Source: Sinorhizobium meliloti
Lineage (GTDB): Bacteria > Pseudomonadota > Alphaproteobacteria > Rhizobiales > Rhizobiaceae
DNA: 64,000 nt
Direction: 5' to 3'
NCBI RefSeq assembly: GCF_035610345.1
Contig: NZ_CP141212.1
Location: 2,175,976-2,239,975 of the forward strand
In this document: positions 47,841-58,127 of the stretch, piece by piece
Position numbering within the stretch: the stretch's first letter is position 1
How the letters are laid out: each line of letters opens with the position of its first letter
The notes under the pieces: generated by a model
The model's input: the letters and a program-made list of their open reading frames with translations, nothing else
Database searches by the model: none
Told to the model about the DNA's origin: nothing
Made by a program: the position numbers and the translations under genes

Positions 47841-48961
47841 GAGCGTGTTTCCTTGAACTTCGCGACTGTCGAGCCGCTGGCAATAGCCTCTACCAGCAAG
47901 GCAAGCAAGCGCGCGGCATCCGGCTTGCCGGTCTGGCGGGCGCCGGCCGCCATCTGCGCCAGCGCATCCGGGTTGCTCATCGCATCCGCAAGGATGCCGG
48001 CGAGCCGCTCGGCGCTGAGCTCCACCTGCGCGATCACGCGCGCCCCCCCTTTCGCGGCGAGTGCCGCGGCATTGGCTGCCTGGTCGTGGTCGAGAGCGTA
48101 GGGATACGGCACCAGGATCGCCGGGCGTCCGATGACCGAGATTTCCGAAACGGTGGACGCGCCCGAGCGGCAGATAACGAGCTGCGCCGAAGCGATCCGA
48201 CCGGCCATGTCGGTGAAGAAGGGAGATACCTCAGCGGGAACGCCGAGCTTCTCGTAGACCGCGATGACGCCTTCGCGGTCCTCGGGCCGGGCCTGCTGCG
48301 TCACCTTCAGCCGCTGGCGCAGCGCGTCGTCGAGCCGGCAGACCGCCTGCGGCACCGTTTTCGAGAAGAATTGCGCGCCCTGGCTGCCGCCGAAGACCAC
48401 GAGATGAAAGGGCGCATCGCCGGCAGCCGGCGCATAAGGAAGCCCGGCAGCCTTCAGCACCGCCGGACGCACAGGGTTTCCGGTCGCCACGGTCTTCGCC
48501 GCGAAGGCTCCGGCGCCTTCCGGGAGAAAGCCGCCGGCGACGGCCTTGACCCGCGATGCGAGCATTTTGTTGGCGCGGCCCATCACCGCGTTCTGTTCGT
48601 GGATGATCGACGGAATGCCCATGCCCGTGGCCGCAAGCAGCGGCGGCACCGTCGGGTAGCCGCCGAAGCCGACGACGGCCCTGGGCCTAAGCCTGGCAAT
48701 CAGTCGCCGGGCCGCCCTCAGCCCCGTCCAGAGCTTCCACACCGACCGGGCGAGTTTCATCGGGTTCTTCGAACCGATCGTCGCCGACGGCACGACATGA
48801 ATCTCGTCGGCCGGGAACTTCCCCGTGAAGCGTTCGGCACGGCTGTCCGTCACCAGATGCACGGAATAGCCCGTCGCTTTCAGCTCATGCGCAAGCGCCT
48901 CGGCTGGAAAGAGGTGCCCGCCGGTTCCGCCGGCGGCAAGAAGAATGATGCCTTTATCCAT
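47837..48961 (-). CDS. murG: UDP-GlcNAc transferase MurG (lipid II synthase)
   Basis: The 374-residue GT-B glycosyltransferase adds GlcNAc to lipid I at the cytoplasmic face of the membrane, giving lipid II. The glycine loops [16 protein letters not shown] and [11 protein letters not shown] and the donor-binding [10 protein letters not shown] are present. Three bases separate its start from the ftsW stop, and its end overlaps murC. Length and motif order are normal for the family. Confidence 0.96.
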   Translation of the reverse strand: MDKGIILLAAGGTGGHLFPAEALAHELKATGYSVHLVTDSRAERFTGKFPADEIHVVPSATIGSKNPMKLARSVWKLWTGLRAARRLIARLRPRAVVGFGGYPTVPPLLAATGMGIPSIIHEQNAVMGRANKMLASRVKAVAGGFLPEGAGAFAAKTVATGNPVRPAVLKAAGLPYAPAAGDAPFHLVVFGGSQGAQFFSKTVPQAVCRLDDALRQRLKVTQQARPEDREGVIAVYEKLGVPAEVSPFFTDMAGRIASAQLVICRSGASTVSEISVIGRPAILVPYPYALDHDQAANAAALAAKGGARVIAQVELSAERLAGILADAMSNPDALAQMAAGARQTGKPDAARLLALLVEAIASGSTVAKFKETRS

Positions 48962-48964
48962 GTC

Positions 48965-50119
48965 TCACTCCGCCGGCACTCCGACGCCCGATCGAAAGAG
49001 GCTGCGCTCGACGGCACGTTTCTCCGGCCGATGACGCGTCAGTGCCAGAATGAACCCCGCCGTCACGCAGATCGCCACCATCGACGACCCGCCATAGGAA
49101 ATCAGCGGGAGCGTCATGCCCTTGGCCGGAAGCAGCTCGAGATTCACGCCGATATTGATCATCGACTGGATGCCGATTTGCAGAACCAGCCCGGCAACCG
49201 CGAATCGATTGAAATCGTTGCGCTCGCGGAAGGCATGATTGAGGCCGCGCATGACCACGAAGGCGAAGATCATGACGATGACCATGCAGAAGACGATGCC
49301 GAACTCCTCCGCAGCGACGGAGAAGATGAAGTCCGTATGGCTGTCCGGAATGATGCGCTTCACCACGCCCTCACCGGGGCCGCGGCCGAACCAGTCACCG
49401 CGAATGATCGCCTCGCGGGCCGTATCCACCTGGAACGTATCGCCTTCGCCGGTCAGGAACCGGTCGATGCGGCCGGCGACGTGGGGCAGGATGGAATAGG
49501 CGGCGAAAAATCCGCCTATCGCCACCGACGCGAGCACGATGATCCAGAGCCATGGCATGCCGGCCATGAAGAACATGCCGCCCCAGACCGCCGCAGTGAG
49601 GATGGTCTGGCCGAGGTCGGGCTGGGCAACGAGGAGCGCCCCGACGATACCGAAGAGGAGGATCGAAAGCAGATTACCGGGAATTTCCGGCTGCCGCGCA
49701 TGTTCGGCGAAAAGCCAGGCGCAGACTACGACAAAGGCGGGCTTCATGAATTCCGAGGGCTGTATCGAAATGCCGGCGAGCGCCAGCCACCGCCGGGAGC
49801 CCTTGACCTCCTGGCCGAAGAACAGAGCCAGCACCATCATCGCCGTGGAAATCACGAGCAGGATGATTGCCGTGCGCCGCACCTGTCGCGGCGAGAGAAA
49901 GGAGATGCCGACCATCACCACCAGCGACGGCAGGAGGAAGAGCGCATGGCGCTTGACAAAGTGGAAGCTGTCGAGGCCGAGCCGTTCGGCGACCGGGGGG
50001 CTTGCGGCGAAGGAGAGCATGAAGCCCACGCCCATCAGCAGGATGAAGGCGGCGAGAAAAAATCTGTCGATCGTCCAGAACCAGTCGGCCACGGGGCCAC
50101 GTTCGGCTCGGCTTACCAT
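48965..50119 (-). CDS. ftsW: Septal peptidoglycan polymerase FtsW
   Basis: The 384-residue SEDS protein polymerises lipid II at the septum together with FtsI. About ten membrane helices are seen. The SEDS signatures are GSRRWLALAGISIQPSEFMKPAF, VAQPDLGQT with the catalytic Asp, and TLPLISYGGSSM near the end. The ATG at 50119 (MVSRAERG) is chosen over an in-frame ATG at 50161. It lies between murD and murG, as in most dcw clusters. Confidence 0.95.
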   Translation of the reverse strand: MVSRAERGPVADWFWTIDRFFLAAFILLMGVGFMLSFAASPPVAERLGLDSFHFVKRHALFLLPSLVVMVGISFLSPRQVRRTAIILLVISTAMMVLALFFGQEVKGSRRWLALAGISIQPSEFMKPAFVVVCAWLFAEHARQPEIPGNLLSILLFGIVGALLVAQPDLGQTILTAAVWGGMFFMAGMPWLWIIVLASVAIGGFFAAYSILPHVAGRIDRFLTGEGDTFQVDTAREAIIRGDWFGRGPGEGVVKRIIPDSHTDFIFSVAAEEFGIVFCMVIVMIFAFVVMRGLNHAFRERNDFNRFAVAGLVLQIGIQSMINIGVNLELLPAKGMTLPLISYGGSSMVAICVTAGFILALTRHRPEKRAVERSLFRSGVGVPAE

Positions 50120-50176
50120 CAGTCTGTCCCCTTTCCGGGCGCGTACCGCGCCAAAATCCACTACCGGCCGAAGCCG

Positions 50177-51568
50177 TCAAATCAGCATGCTCACGCCCTC
50201 GAGCGCCGCCACATGGCCGACGAAGGCATCTCCGCGCACCTCGAAATTCTTGTACTGGTCGAAGCTTGCGCAAGCCGGGGAAAGCATCACGGCCGCAGGG
50301 CCTTGCATGTCCCGCGCCGCATCCGCTGCCGCGTGCGCAACCGCCTTCTCCAGCGTCCCCGAGATTTCGTAGGGCACTGCTTCGCCGAGGGTCGCCGCGA
50401 AGGAGGGTGCCGCTTCTCCGATCAGATAGGCCTTTACGATCTTCGGGAAGAACGGCGCCAGTGACGTGATGCCGCCCTCCTTCGGCAGACCGCCGGCGAT
50501 CCAGTAGATTCGGTCGTAACTCGAAAGCGCCGGGGCTGCAGCCTCTGCATTGGTCGCCTTGCTGTCGTTGACGAAGACGATCTCGCCCTTTTTCGCAACC
50601 GGCTGCATCCGATGCTTGAGGCCAGGAAAGCTCCTGAGGCCGTTCACGATTTCCTTCCCGGAGATGCCGACCGCCAGGCAGGCGGCGATCGCAGCCGCGG
50701 CATTCTGGGCATTGTGCCCTCCACGCAGCGTCTGGATGCCGGCAAGATCGGTAACGAGCGACGATGCCCCGTCCTGCGCCCGCATCAGCGCCGAGCCTTC
50801 GGCATATACGCCCTCGGCAAGCGGATGGCGGCGCGAGATACGCACGACCTTTGTTCCTGCCCGCTCCACCCGATCCGCGATCAGGCTCGAGAGGCTGTCG
50901 TCGACGCCGACGACCGCCGTTCCGCTCCCCGCCACCAGACGCTCCTTGATCTCCGCATAGTGCTGCATCGTGCCGTGGCGATCCAGGTGATCCGGCGTCA
51001 GGTTGAGCAGTATCCCGGCGGTCGGGTCGAGCGTGGGCGCAAGGTCGATCTGGTAGGATGAGCATTCGACGACATAGAAGCGCCCTGCTTTCGGCGGATC
51101 CAGCGTGAGCACTGCGGTGCCGATATTGCCGCCGAGCTGCGTGTCCCGCCCGCTCGTCCTGAGAATATGGGCGATCAGCGCCGTCGTCGTGGATTTACCG
51201 TTGGTGCCGGTGATGGCGATGAAGGGGCAATCGGGCGCGTGTTTGCGTCGCTCACGCACGAAGAGCTCCACGTCGCCGATGATCTCGACGCCGGCCTGAT
51301 GCGCGAGATCGACGCTCCAGTGCGGCTTCGGATGCGTCAGCGGCACGCCGGGCGAAAGCACCAGGGCGGCAAAGGCATGCCACTCGACGCCGCGCAAGTC
51401 AGCCGTGGTTATCCCGGCCGCGGCAGCCTTGGCGACGCTGTCAGGATTGTCGTCCCACGCCACGACATCCGCACCGCCCGAAACGAGTGCCTGAGCCGTC
51501 GCGAGCCCCGAGCCGCCAAGCCCGAAGAGTGCGACCTTCCTGCCCTTGAATGAGGTGACCGGGATCAT
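50177..51568 (-). CDS. murD: UDP-N-acetylmuramoylalanine-D-glutamate ligase
   Basis: The 463-residue ligase adds D-glutamate to UDP-MurNAc-L-Ala. It begins with a Rossmann motif ([17 protein letters not shown]), has the ATP loop [15 protein letters not shown] (about 118), and [19 protein letters not shown], followed by FVNDSKATN and [11 protein letters not shown] near the end. The gene lies 6 bases downstream of mraY and 57 bases before ftsW. No unusual features. Confidence 0.95.
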   Translation of the reverse strand: MIPVTSFKGRKVALFGLGGSGLATAQALVSGGADVVAWDDNPDSVAKAAAAGITTADLRGVEWHAFAALVLSPGVPLTHPKPHWSVDLAHQAGVEIIGDVELFVRERRKHAPDCPFIAITGTNGKSTTTALIAHILRTSGRDTQLGGNIGTAVLTLDPPKAGRFYVVECSSYQIDLAPTLDPTAGILLNLTPDHLDRHGTMQHYAEIKERLVAGSGTAVVGVDDSLSSLIADRVERAGTKVVRISRRHPLAEGVYAEGSALMRAQDGASSLVTDLAGIQTLRGGHNAQNAAAAIAACLAVGISGKEIVNGLRSFPGLKHRMQPVAKKGEIVFVNDSKATNAEAAAPALSSYDRIYWIAGGLPKEGGITSLAPFFPKIVKAYLIGEAAPSFAATLGEAVPYEISGTLEKAVAHAAADAARDMQGPAAVMLSPACASFDQYKNFEVRGDAFVGHVAALEGVSMLI

Positions 51569-51574
51569 CGTGGC

Positions 51575-52675
51575 TCACCGCAGCTTCAGCGTGGAGAGGC
51601 CGACCATTGCGAGGATCACTGCGATGATCCAGAAGCGGATCACCACCTGGCTTTCCGTCCAGCCTTTCTTCTCGAAGTGATGGTGGATCGGCGCCATCAG
51701 GAATACGCGATGCCCGGTGCGCTTGAACCAGAAGACCTGGATGATGACAGACAGCGTCTCGATGACGAAGAGCCCGCCGATGATGACCATGACGATCTCG
51801 TGCTTGGTCGCGACGGCTACGGTGCCGATCAGGCCGCCGAGCGCAAGCGAACCCGTATCGCCCATGAAAATCGCAGCAGGCGGTGCGTTGAACCACAGGA
51901 AGCCGAGACCCGCGCCGATCACGGCGCCGAGGATCACCGCGAGTTCGCCGGTGCCGGGCACGAAATGGATCTGCAGGTAATTGGCGAAGACGGCGTTACC
52001 GGCAAGATAGGCGATCAGCCCGAATGCGGCGGACGCGATCATGACGGGAACGATCGCGAGCCCGTCGAGACCGTCGGTCAGGTTCACGGAATTTCCCGCG
52101 CCGACGATGACGAACCCGCCGAACAGCACGAAGAAATATCCGAGATTGAGCATCAGGTCCTTGAAGAAGGGAAAGGTCACCGACGAGCCGAAGGTGGAAC
52201 CCGCCGCCCCCGCGGAAAGCGCCGCCTGCATCATGAAGAAGACGGCAACGGCGGCGATCACGAACTCGATGCCGAGCCGTGCCTTGCCGGAGAAGCCCTT
52301 TTCCGACTGCTTCGTCACCTTCAGATAGTCGTCGTAGAAGCCTATCGCGCCGAAGCCGAGCGTCACCAGAAGCGTCGATACGACGTAGATGCTGGATAGA
52401 TCGGCCCAGAGCAGCGACGACACCACGATGCCGGTCAGGATCATCAACCCGCCCATGGTCGGGGTCCCTGCCTTCTTGAAGTGCGTCTGGGGGCCGTCCG
52501 CCCGGATCGGCTGGCCCTTGCCCTGGCGGATGCGCAACGATGCGATCATGGCGGGGCCGAACAGGAAGACGATCAAGGCAGAGGTGAAGAGAGCCGCCCC
52601 CGTACGGAAGGTGATGTAGCGAAAGAGATTGAAGAATTGAAAGTGGTCCGCCAGTTCCACAAGCCAGATCAGCAT
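51575..52675 (-). CDS. mraY: Phospho-MurNAc-pentapeptide transferase
   Basis: The 366-residue, ten-TM enzyme transfers phospho-MurNAc-pentapeptide to undecaprenyl phosphate, giving lipid I. Motifs are [12 protein letters not shown], the acidic [21 protein letters not shown] and the HHHFEKKGW loop near the C-terminus. The start at 52675 ([12 protein letters not shown]) is favoured over an ATG 36 bases upstream. A 241-base gap with a palindromic repeat separates it from murF, an unusually large space for this cluster. Confidence 0.96.
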   Translation of the reverse strand: MLIWLVELADHFQFFNLFRYITFRTGAALFTSALIVFLFGPAMIASLRIRQGKGQPIRADGPQTHFKKAGTPTMGGLMILTGIVVSSLLWADLSSIYVVSTLLVTLGFGAIGFYDDYLKVTKQSEKGFSGKARLGIEFVIAAVAVFFMMQAALSAGAAGSTFGSSVTFPFFKDLMLNLGYFFVLFGGFVIVGAGNSVNLTDGLDGLAIVPVMIASAAFGLIAYLAGNAVFANYLQIHFVPGTGELAVILGAVIGAGLGFLWFNAPPAAIFMGDTGSLALGGLIGTVAVATKHEIVMVIIGGLFVIETLSVIIQVFWFKRTGHRVFLMAPIHHHFEKKGWTESQVVIRFWIIAVILAMVGLSTLKLR

Positions 52676-52858
52676 AAGGGACCTTTCCCCCGGAAGTTTA
52701 TAATCGGACATCGTCCAACAGAATCATCTGCCAGAAGATACCCGCTTGCGTTCGACTATGTTAGGCCATTTCCCCTGGCCGAAGGCCGTATCCACCAGCA
52801 CTGCGGCGCCGCGCACCCTTTCGGGCGTACAAGAGCCGCCGCAACGCTTTCGGTAGCC

Positions 52859-52900
52859 GCATGTTCTTCCGCAGACCGGTTCCGGTTCGAGGAAACATGC
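52859..52900. repeat. Palindromic repeat, family copy 3 (after murF)
   Basis: A 42-bp imperfect palindrome begins GCATGTT and ends AACATGC, with ACCGG and CCGGT at its centre. It lies 17 bases downstream of the murF stop. It is the best-kept member of the family seen here. Confidence 0.8.
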
Positions 52901-52916
52901 AGCGATGGCAACGTCC

Positions 52917-54350
52917 CTATACTTCCCCTGCTCCGGCCGTCTCCTGCGGATAGGCATCGAGAAGCGCCTGGACGATCTTTGCGCAACCGGTGCTCTTCGA
53001 AGACTTGACCATCACGACGTCGCCGGCCGCGACAGCTCCGAGCGCGTAGGCCGTGAGATCATCCACCCTGTCCCGATGGACGACGGATACCTCCTGCGGA
53101 AGGGCGTCACGCAGATGGGCCATCTCGGGCCCGGCCAGCCAGACATCGGCAATACCCGCCTCGACAATGGGTCTCGCAAGCGCCGCATGAACCGCCGCCG
53201 AATGCTCGCCCATTTCCAGCATGTCGCCGAGAACGGCAATGCGCCGCCCGCCGGGTGACGGCTCTGCATCGCGCAGAAGCGAGATCGCCGCCCGCATCGA
53301 GGCGGGATTGGCGTTGTAGCTTTCGTCGATCACGGTGAGGTGCCCGGTGCCGATCCTGAGGTGATGCCGCAGCCCCCGGCCCTTTTCCGGCTGCATCGTC
53401 GCAAACGACGCGGCGACGCGATCGGTATCCGCGCCTGCCACCGTCGCCGCGGCGATCGCCGCCAAGGCGTTCTCGGCAATATGGCGCCCGGGTGCCCCGA
53501 TCGCTACCTCAAGCGTTCTGCCTCCGACGGCGGCCCAGAGCACCGAGCTTTCCGCTCCCCCGGCAAACTCGGCCAGACGGAACTCCGATCTCGGATTTGC
53601 GCCGAAGGAATGGACATGGCTGACCCCCGCCGCCGCAGCCGCCCTTTCGAGGAGCTCGTATTGCGCGCTGTCGCGATTGATGACCGCATGGCCGCCATTG
53701 ACCACGCCTTCGAAGATCTCGGCCTTGGCGGCCGCAATCTCGTCCAGGCTCGTGAAATTGCCCAGATGGGCGGCGGCAATGCTGGTCACGACCGCGACAT
53801 GCGGGCGGACCATCCGTGTCAGCGGCAGAATTTCGCCCGCATGGTTCATTCCGATCTCGAAGACCCCGAAATCGGTCGTCTCCGGCATGCGCGCAAGCGT
53901 CAGCGGCACGCCCCAGTGATTGTTGAAGGACGCCACGGAGGCGTGCACCCGACCGAGGGGCGACAGCACGTGCCTCAGCATTTCCTTCGTGGTGGTCTTG
54001 CCCACCGATCCCGTGACGGCGATGATTTTCGCCGCGCTGCGGTCGCGGGCGGCGCAACCGAGCCGGATCATCGCCTCCAGCACGTCGTCGACGACGATCA
54101 TCGGGGCGGTCAGGCGCCCCAGCGCCGGGAGTTTCGCTTCGCTGACGACCAGGAGCGCGGCTCCGTTTGCAAGCGCGATCCCGGCATAGTCGTGGCCGTC
54201 GACGCGATCGCCTCTGATCGCGAAAAAGGCCTCGCCATCGCCGATCGTGCGGCTGTCGATCGAAATGCCGGTGATCCCTTCGGGCAGGTTCCCGACCGGG
54301 CGGCCGTTCATGGCGGCCAGAAGATCGCTGCTTGTCCAGAGCCAGTTCAA
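52917..54350 (-). CDS. murF: UDP-MurNAc-tripeptide-D-Ala-D-Ala ligase
   Basis: The 477-residue ligase adds D-Ala-D-Ala to give the pentapeptide precursor. The ATP loop is VTGSVGKTTTKEML (about 110), followed by FNNHWGVPLTLAR, IGMNHAGEI, and the C-terminal DESYNANPASMRAAI. The start seems to be TTG at 54350, because GGGAGG stands about eight bases before it and the N-terminus (MNWLWTSSDL) is typical. The murE stop is one base away, so coupling is likely. Confidence 0.94.
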   Translation of the reverse strand: MNWLWTSSDLLAAMNGRPVGNLPEGITGISIDSRTIGDGEAFFAIRGDRVDGHDYAGIALANGAALLVVSEAKLPALGRLTAPMIVVDDVLEAMIRLGCAARDRSAAKIIAVTGSVGKTTTKEMLRHVLSPLGRVHASVASFNNHWGVPLTLARMPETTDFGVFEIGMNHAGEILPLTRMVRPHVAVVTSIAAAHLGNFTSLDEIAAAKAEIFEGVVNGGHAVINRDSAQYELLERAAAAAGVSHVHSFGANPRSEFRLAEFAGGAESSVLWAAVGGRTLEVAIGAPGRHIAENALAAIAAATVAGADTDRVAASFATMQPEKGRGLRHHLRIGTGHLTVIDESYNANPASMRAAISLLRDAEPSPGGRRIAVLGDMLEMGEHSAAVHAALARPIVEAGIADVWLAGPEMAHLRDALPQEVSVVHRDRVDDLTAYALGAVAAGDVVMVKSSKSTGCAKIVQALLDAYPQETAGAGEV

Positions 54351-54351
54351 A

Positions 54352-55812
54352 TCAAAGACCTCCCAGTGCCTTGCGGACCTCCGCGTGGTCGGAAAAAGGC
54401 AGCGTCACCGAACCGATCGTCTGCCCCTCTTCATGCCCCTTTCCGGCAACGATCAGCGTATCGCCGGTCTTCAGCATGCCGACGGCCGCACGGATCGCCT
54501 CGGCGCGATCGCCAATTTCCGTAGCCCCCTTGGCCGCAGCCATGATCTCGGCACGGATCACTTCCGGTACTTCCGAGCGCGGATTGTCGTCGGTGACGAT
54601 CACGACATCGGCGAGGCGGCTGGCAATCTCTCCCATGATCGGGCGCTTGCCCTTGTCCCGGTCGCCGCCGCATCCGAAAACCACCACGACCCGGCCGGTG
54701 GTAAAGGGACGCACGGACTCCAGCACGTTTGCGAGTGCGTCCGGCTTGTGGGCGTAGTCCACATAGGCGAGTGCGCCGTCCTTCGTCTGTCCGACGAGCT
54801 CCAGCCGCCCCGAAGCGCCCTGCAGCCTCTCCAGCGCCGAGAATGCCGCCTTTGCGGTGATCCCGGTGGACATTGCGAGCCCCGCGGCAACGAGCGCGTT
54901 GGCGATCTGGAAATCACCGGCGAGCGGCACGTGAATTTCGTAGATGTCGTCGCCGACATGCACCTCCGCCGACTGCTTGTGGCGGAAATGCTCGACGCGC
55001 TTCAGCGCAATGAAATCGCCGTTGCGCCCGACGGTGCGCACATCGTGGCCGGCCTTGCGAGCGGCAGCGATCGCCTCGGCGGACCATTGGTCGTCCGCGA
55101 AGATCACCGCCGGCGAACCTTTCGGCAGGAGCGCCCCGAAGAGGCGCATCTTGGAGGCCATGTAGTGTTCGACCGTCGGATGGTAATCCATGTGATCGCG
55201 GCCGAGATTGGTAAAGGCGGCGGCCGCGAGGTTGACCCCGTCCAGCCGGCACTGGTCCAGGCCGTGGCTCGAAGCCTCCATTGCCGCGTGGGTCACGCCC
55301 TCATCGGCAAGTTCGGCAAGCAGCTTATGCAGGGATACCGGGTCGGGGGTCGTCAGCGAGCCGTATTCGGTGCGGCCGGGCGCCACCACTCCCGTGGTGC
55401 CGATCATCGCCGCCGAGAAGCCGCTATGCGCCCAGATCTGCCGGGTGAAGGAGGCAACGGACGTCTTTCCCGCCGTGCCCGTGACCGCCACCATCGTCTC
55501 CGGCTGGCGCTCGTAGAAGCTGGATGCCGCCTTTGCCAGGAACCTGCGCGGTTCGGAGATCGCAAAGACGGGCGCACCCGCTTCCGCCTGGGCGCCTTTT
55601 CCGGCGACGACCGCCGAGGCTCCGCGAGACAGCGCATCCGCTATGTAAGCAGCCCCGTCAGCCTTCGATCCGGCAACGGCGACGAAGAGATCGCCGGGCT
55701 TGACCTGCCGGCTGTCGGCCGTGATGCCGCCGATCTCGATGGTCGCGGCGTCGCCCTTCAGCTGCACCGAAAGTTCCGGGAAATTCGATCCCGCCAGGTC
55801 CGTGATCTTCAT
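54352..55812 (-). CDS. murE: UDP-MurNAc-L-Ala-D-Glu:meso-DAP ligase
   Basis: The 486-residue ligase adds meso-diaminopimelate to the growing stem peptide. The ATP loop is [13 protein letters not shown], followed by [14 protein letters not shown] and [12 protein letters not shown]. The specificity motif DNPRSE marks a meso-DAP rather than lysine enzyme, as expected for a Gram-negative. The ATG at 55812 is preferred over an in-frame GTG nine bases upstream. It is separated from ftsI by 165 bases with a palindromic repeat. Confidence 0.95.
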   Translation of the reverse strand: MKITDLAGSNFPELSVQLKGDAATIEIGGITADSRQVKPGDLFVAVAGSKADGAAYIADALSRGASAVVAGKGAQAEAGAPVFAISEPRRFLAKAASSFYERQPETMVAVTGTAGKTSVASFTRQIWAHSGFSAAMIGTTGVVAPGRTEYGSLTTPDPVSLHKLLAELADEGVTHAAMEASSHGLDQCRLDGVNLAAAAFTNLGRDHMDYHPTVEHYMASKMRLFGALLPKGSPAVIFADDQWSAEAIAAARKAGHDVRTVGRNGDFIALKRVEHFRHKQSAEVHVGDDIYEIHVPLAGDFQIANALVAAGLAMSTGITAKAAFSALERLQGASGRLELVGQTKDGALAYVDYAHKPDALANVLESVRPFTTGRVVVVFGCGGDRDKGKRPIMGEIASRLADVVIVTDDNPRSEVPEVIRAEIMAAAKGATEIGDRAEAIRAAVGMLKTGDTLIVAGKGHEEGQTIGSVTLPFSDHAEVRKALGGL

Positions 55813-55897
55813 GAACTGCACGTCTCACATCGATATGATCCAACAGCGCCGTGCGTCTTTTCAGACGCGCAAAGGTCGCCGTAACACTTTGAATGCA

Positions 55898-55941
55898 GCA
55901 TGGTATGGTCCTTGAATCGACTCCGGTTCACGGAGCCATGC
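55898..55941. repeat. Palindromic repeat, family copy 4 (after ftsI)
   Basis: The 44-bp element begins GCATGGT and ends CCATGC; on the minus strand its core is TGAACCGGAGTCGATTCA. It lies 36 bases downstream of the ftsI stop and before murE. Confidence 0.7.
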
Positions 55942-55977
55942 AGCGGAATCGCGAATCCTCCGCCTTTCATTTCACGG

Positions 55978-57726
55978 TCAATAAGACACAAGCAAGGCAG
56001 AACCGTCTTGTCCGAATTTCGGCTCCACGCCGAGCAGTGGAGCGGAGCGGCTGATGATGTCGCGCACCATCGGGGCGGCATTCGAACCGGCCGTGCGGCC
56101 CCCGCCTTCGCCGGTCTTGGGCGCGTCGATGAAGGTCAGCACCATGTATTTGGGATCGTCGATCGGAAACGCCGCAAGGAAGGCATTGAAGTTCAGGTCG
56201 CTGGCATAGCGGCCGTTGACGACCTTGTCGGCCGTGCCGGTCTTGCCGCCGACATTGAAACCCGGAACGAGCGCCCGCTTGCCCGAACCCGCGATGCCGT
56301 TCCAGCGAAGCAGATAGCGCATGTCTTCACTGGTGCTCTTCTTGACCACTGCGCTTGCGAGTTCGCTCGCTTTTTCCTCGCTGCGCGGCAGGAAGGTCGG
56401 CGGGATGAGTTTGCCGCCATTGACCAGCGCGGCACCTGCGACCGCCGTCTGCAGCGGCGTCGTCGAAACGCCGTGGCCGAAGGAGATCGTGATCGAGTTG
56501 ATCTTCTTCCACTCGCGCGGCTGGCTTGGCGCCTTTACTTCCGGCAGTTCGGTCGGAAGCCTCGTCAGCAGGCCTATCCGGGTGAGGAACTCCTTGTGGC
56601 CCGGAATGCCGATCAGGTCGGCGATCTTGGCGGTGCCGATATTCGAGGAATACTGGAAGATTTCCGGCACCGTCAGTACGCGGCGCTTGCCGTGGAAGTC
56701 CTTGATCGTGAATCCGCCGATGCGGATCGGCGCGGTCGCATCGAAACTGTCGTTGAGCGTCACCTTGCCGGAATCGAGACCCATGGCGATGGTGAAGGTC
56801 TTGAAGGTGGAGCCCATCTCGAACGTGCCGTTCGACATGCGGTTCATCCAGCCCTCTTCGGCGCCTTCCGCAGGCCTGTTCGGGTCGTAATCCGGCACGG
56901 AGGCCATGGCCAGCACTTCGCCGGTATGGACGTCGAGGACGACGGCACCGGCGGCAATCGCCTGGTAGTTCTTCATGCCTGCGTCGATGACGTCGCGCAC
57001 GATATTCTGCACGCGCACGTCGATCGAAAGCCTGACCGGTTCGAGCTTGGCATCGCTGGTCATTCCGATCGCCGCAAGATCGGCGAGACCCTGCTCGTCT
57101 ATGTAACGCTCCATACCGGCGACGCCGCGGTTGTCGATGTTGACGTGACCGAGGATGTGGGCGGCAGTCGGCCCTCCCGGATAGAAGCGCCGTTTCTCCG
57201 GGCGGAAGCCGATGCCGGGAATGCCGAGCGCGAGGATTTCGCTCTGCTGCTTCGGCGTCAGTTGCCGGCGCAACCATTGAAAGCGCGAATTCGACTTGAG
57301 CTTGTTGTAGATTTCGCGCGCGTTGAGATCGGGAAGCACCGTCGCCAATCGCTCCACCGCCTCGTCGGCATCGACGATCTTGTGCGGCTCCGCATAGAGC
57401 GAGACGGTACGGATATCGGTTGCGAGAACCTCGCCGTTGCGGTCGAGAATGTCCGGCCGCGAGGCCATGAGACTATCGGCGCGGCCGATCGAGGAGACCG
57501 TTTCCGGTTGCGCGAGACCATATTGGACGAGGCGTCCTCCGATCGCCGCGTAAACGAGGCCGAAACTGGCGATGATGATCGCGACCCGGCTTTTCGCCCG
57601 GCTTGCGCTCTTCTTGCGCGTTCCTTCGAAAGTGACGTTGAGCCCGCTGTCGGCGGGGCGGTTATTGCCGCCCGCCGAAAAATGCGCCTTGCTCTTCAGC
57701 ACCATGATACGAGAGAGAAACGACAT
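55978..57726 (-). CDS. ftsI: Septal peptidoglycan transpeptidase FtsI (PBP3)
   Basis: The 582-residue class B penicillin-binding protein cross-links septal peptidoglycan with FtsW. A cytoplasmic N-terminus is followed by one membrane helix (about 48-65), the PBP dimer domain (SRPDILDRNGEVLATDI) and the transpeptidase domain with Ser306 in STFK, SSN near 360 and KTGTA near 495. Its start shares one base with the ftsL stop (TGATG), so the pair is coupled. Confidence 0.95.
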   Translation of the reverse strand: MSFLSRIMVLKSKAHFSAGGNNRPADSGLNVTFEGTRKKSASRAKSRVAIIIASFGLVYAAIGGRLVQYGLAQPETVSSIGRADSLMASRPDILDRNGEVLATDIRTVSLYAEPHKIVDADEAVERLATVLPDLNAREIYNKLKSNSRFQWLRRQLTPKQQSEILALGIPGIGFRPEKRRFYPGGPTAAHILGHVNIDNRGVAGMERYIDEQGLADLAAIGMTSDAKLEPVRLSIDVRVQNIVRDVIDAGMKNYQAIAAGAVVLDVHTGEVLAMASVPDYDPNRPAEGAEEGWMNRMSNGTFEMGSTFKTFTIAMGLDSGKVTLNDSFDATAPIRIGGFTIKDFHGKRRVLTVPEIFQYSSNIGTAKIADLIGIPGHKEFLTRIGLLTRLPTELPEVKAPSQPREWKKINSITISFGHGVSTTPLQTAVAGAALVNGGKLIPPTFLPRSEEKASELASAVVKKSTSEDMRYLLRWNGIAGSGKRALVPGFNVGGKTGTADKVVNGRYASDLNFNAFLAAFPIDDPKYMVLTFIDAPKTGEGGGRTAGSNAAPMVRDIISRSAPLLGVEPKFGQDGSALLVSY

Positions 57727-58121
57727 CAGCGCGCCACCGAACCTGTTGCGATATTATCGGCCTCGATGACGGCGGCGATATTGTCGGCCGCCTGGTCCTT
57801 GGCCTTCTTATCCTCTTCGGAAGGAGGCAGATCAGCCCTCAGCATCGGCAGCTCCTCCGGCCGCGCCAGCTGCGTCGAGGGGGTCGGCGCAAGTTGCAGA
57901 TCGGCTGCAAAGACGGTCACCAGCCTCTCCAACCGGTTCGGCTGGGTCAGAAGCGCCCAGTCGGCCTTGAGCAGATCGATCGTGTCCTCTTCGAGCTTTA
58001 TCGCTGCGTCGAGCCTGCGCACCTCTTCGAGCTTGTTCTCGGCCTTATGCTTGATCGTGTAGGTGACCGTCGCGGCCGCCGTCATGATGACGATCAGGAC
58101 AATATCGAGCGTTCTGAGCAT
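57726..58121 (-). CDS. ftsL: Cell division protein FtsL
   Basis: The 131-residue bitopic protein has a single N-terminal membrane helix (residues 5-22), a leucine-zipper-like coiled coil (KHKAENKLEEVRRLDAAIKLEEDTIDLLKADW) split by charged residues, and a short acidic C-terminal tail. FtsL varies greatly in sequence; the assignment rests on size, topology and its place between rsmH and ftsI. It recruits FtsI/FtsW with FtsB and FtsQ. Six bases separate it from rsmH. Confidence 0.88.
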   Translation of the reverse strand: MLRTLDIVLIVIMTAAATVTYTIKHKAENKLEEVRRLDAAIKLEEDTIDLLKADWALLTQPNRLERLVTVFAADLQLAPTPSTQLARPEELPMLRADLPPSEEDKKAKDQAADNIAAVIEADNIATGSVAR

Positions 58122-58127
58122 CGTCTT

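Noticed and set aside
48086..50464. Plus-strand open frame of 792 codons across murG and ftsW
   Set aside because: It spans two well-defined minus-strand genes and translates to low-complexity His/Arg/Asp sequence.
55900..58062. Plus-strand open frame of 720 codons opposite ftsI and ftsL
   Set aside because: Antisense to two clear genes, without any domain.
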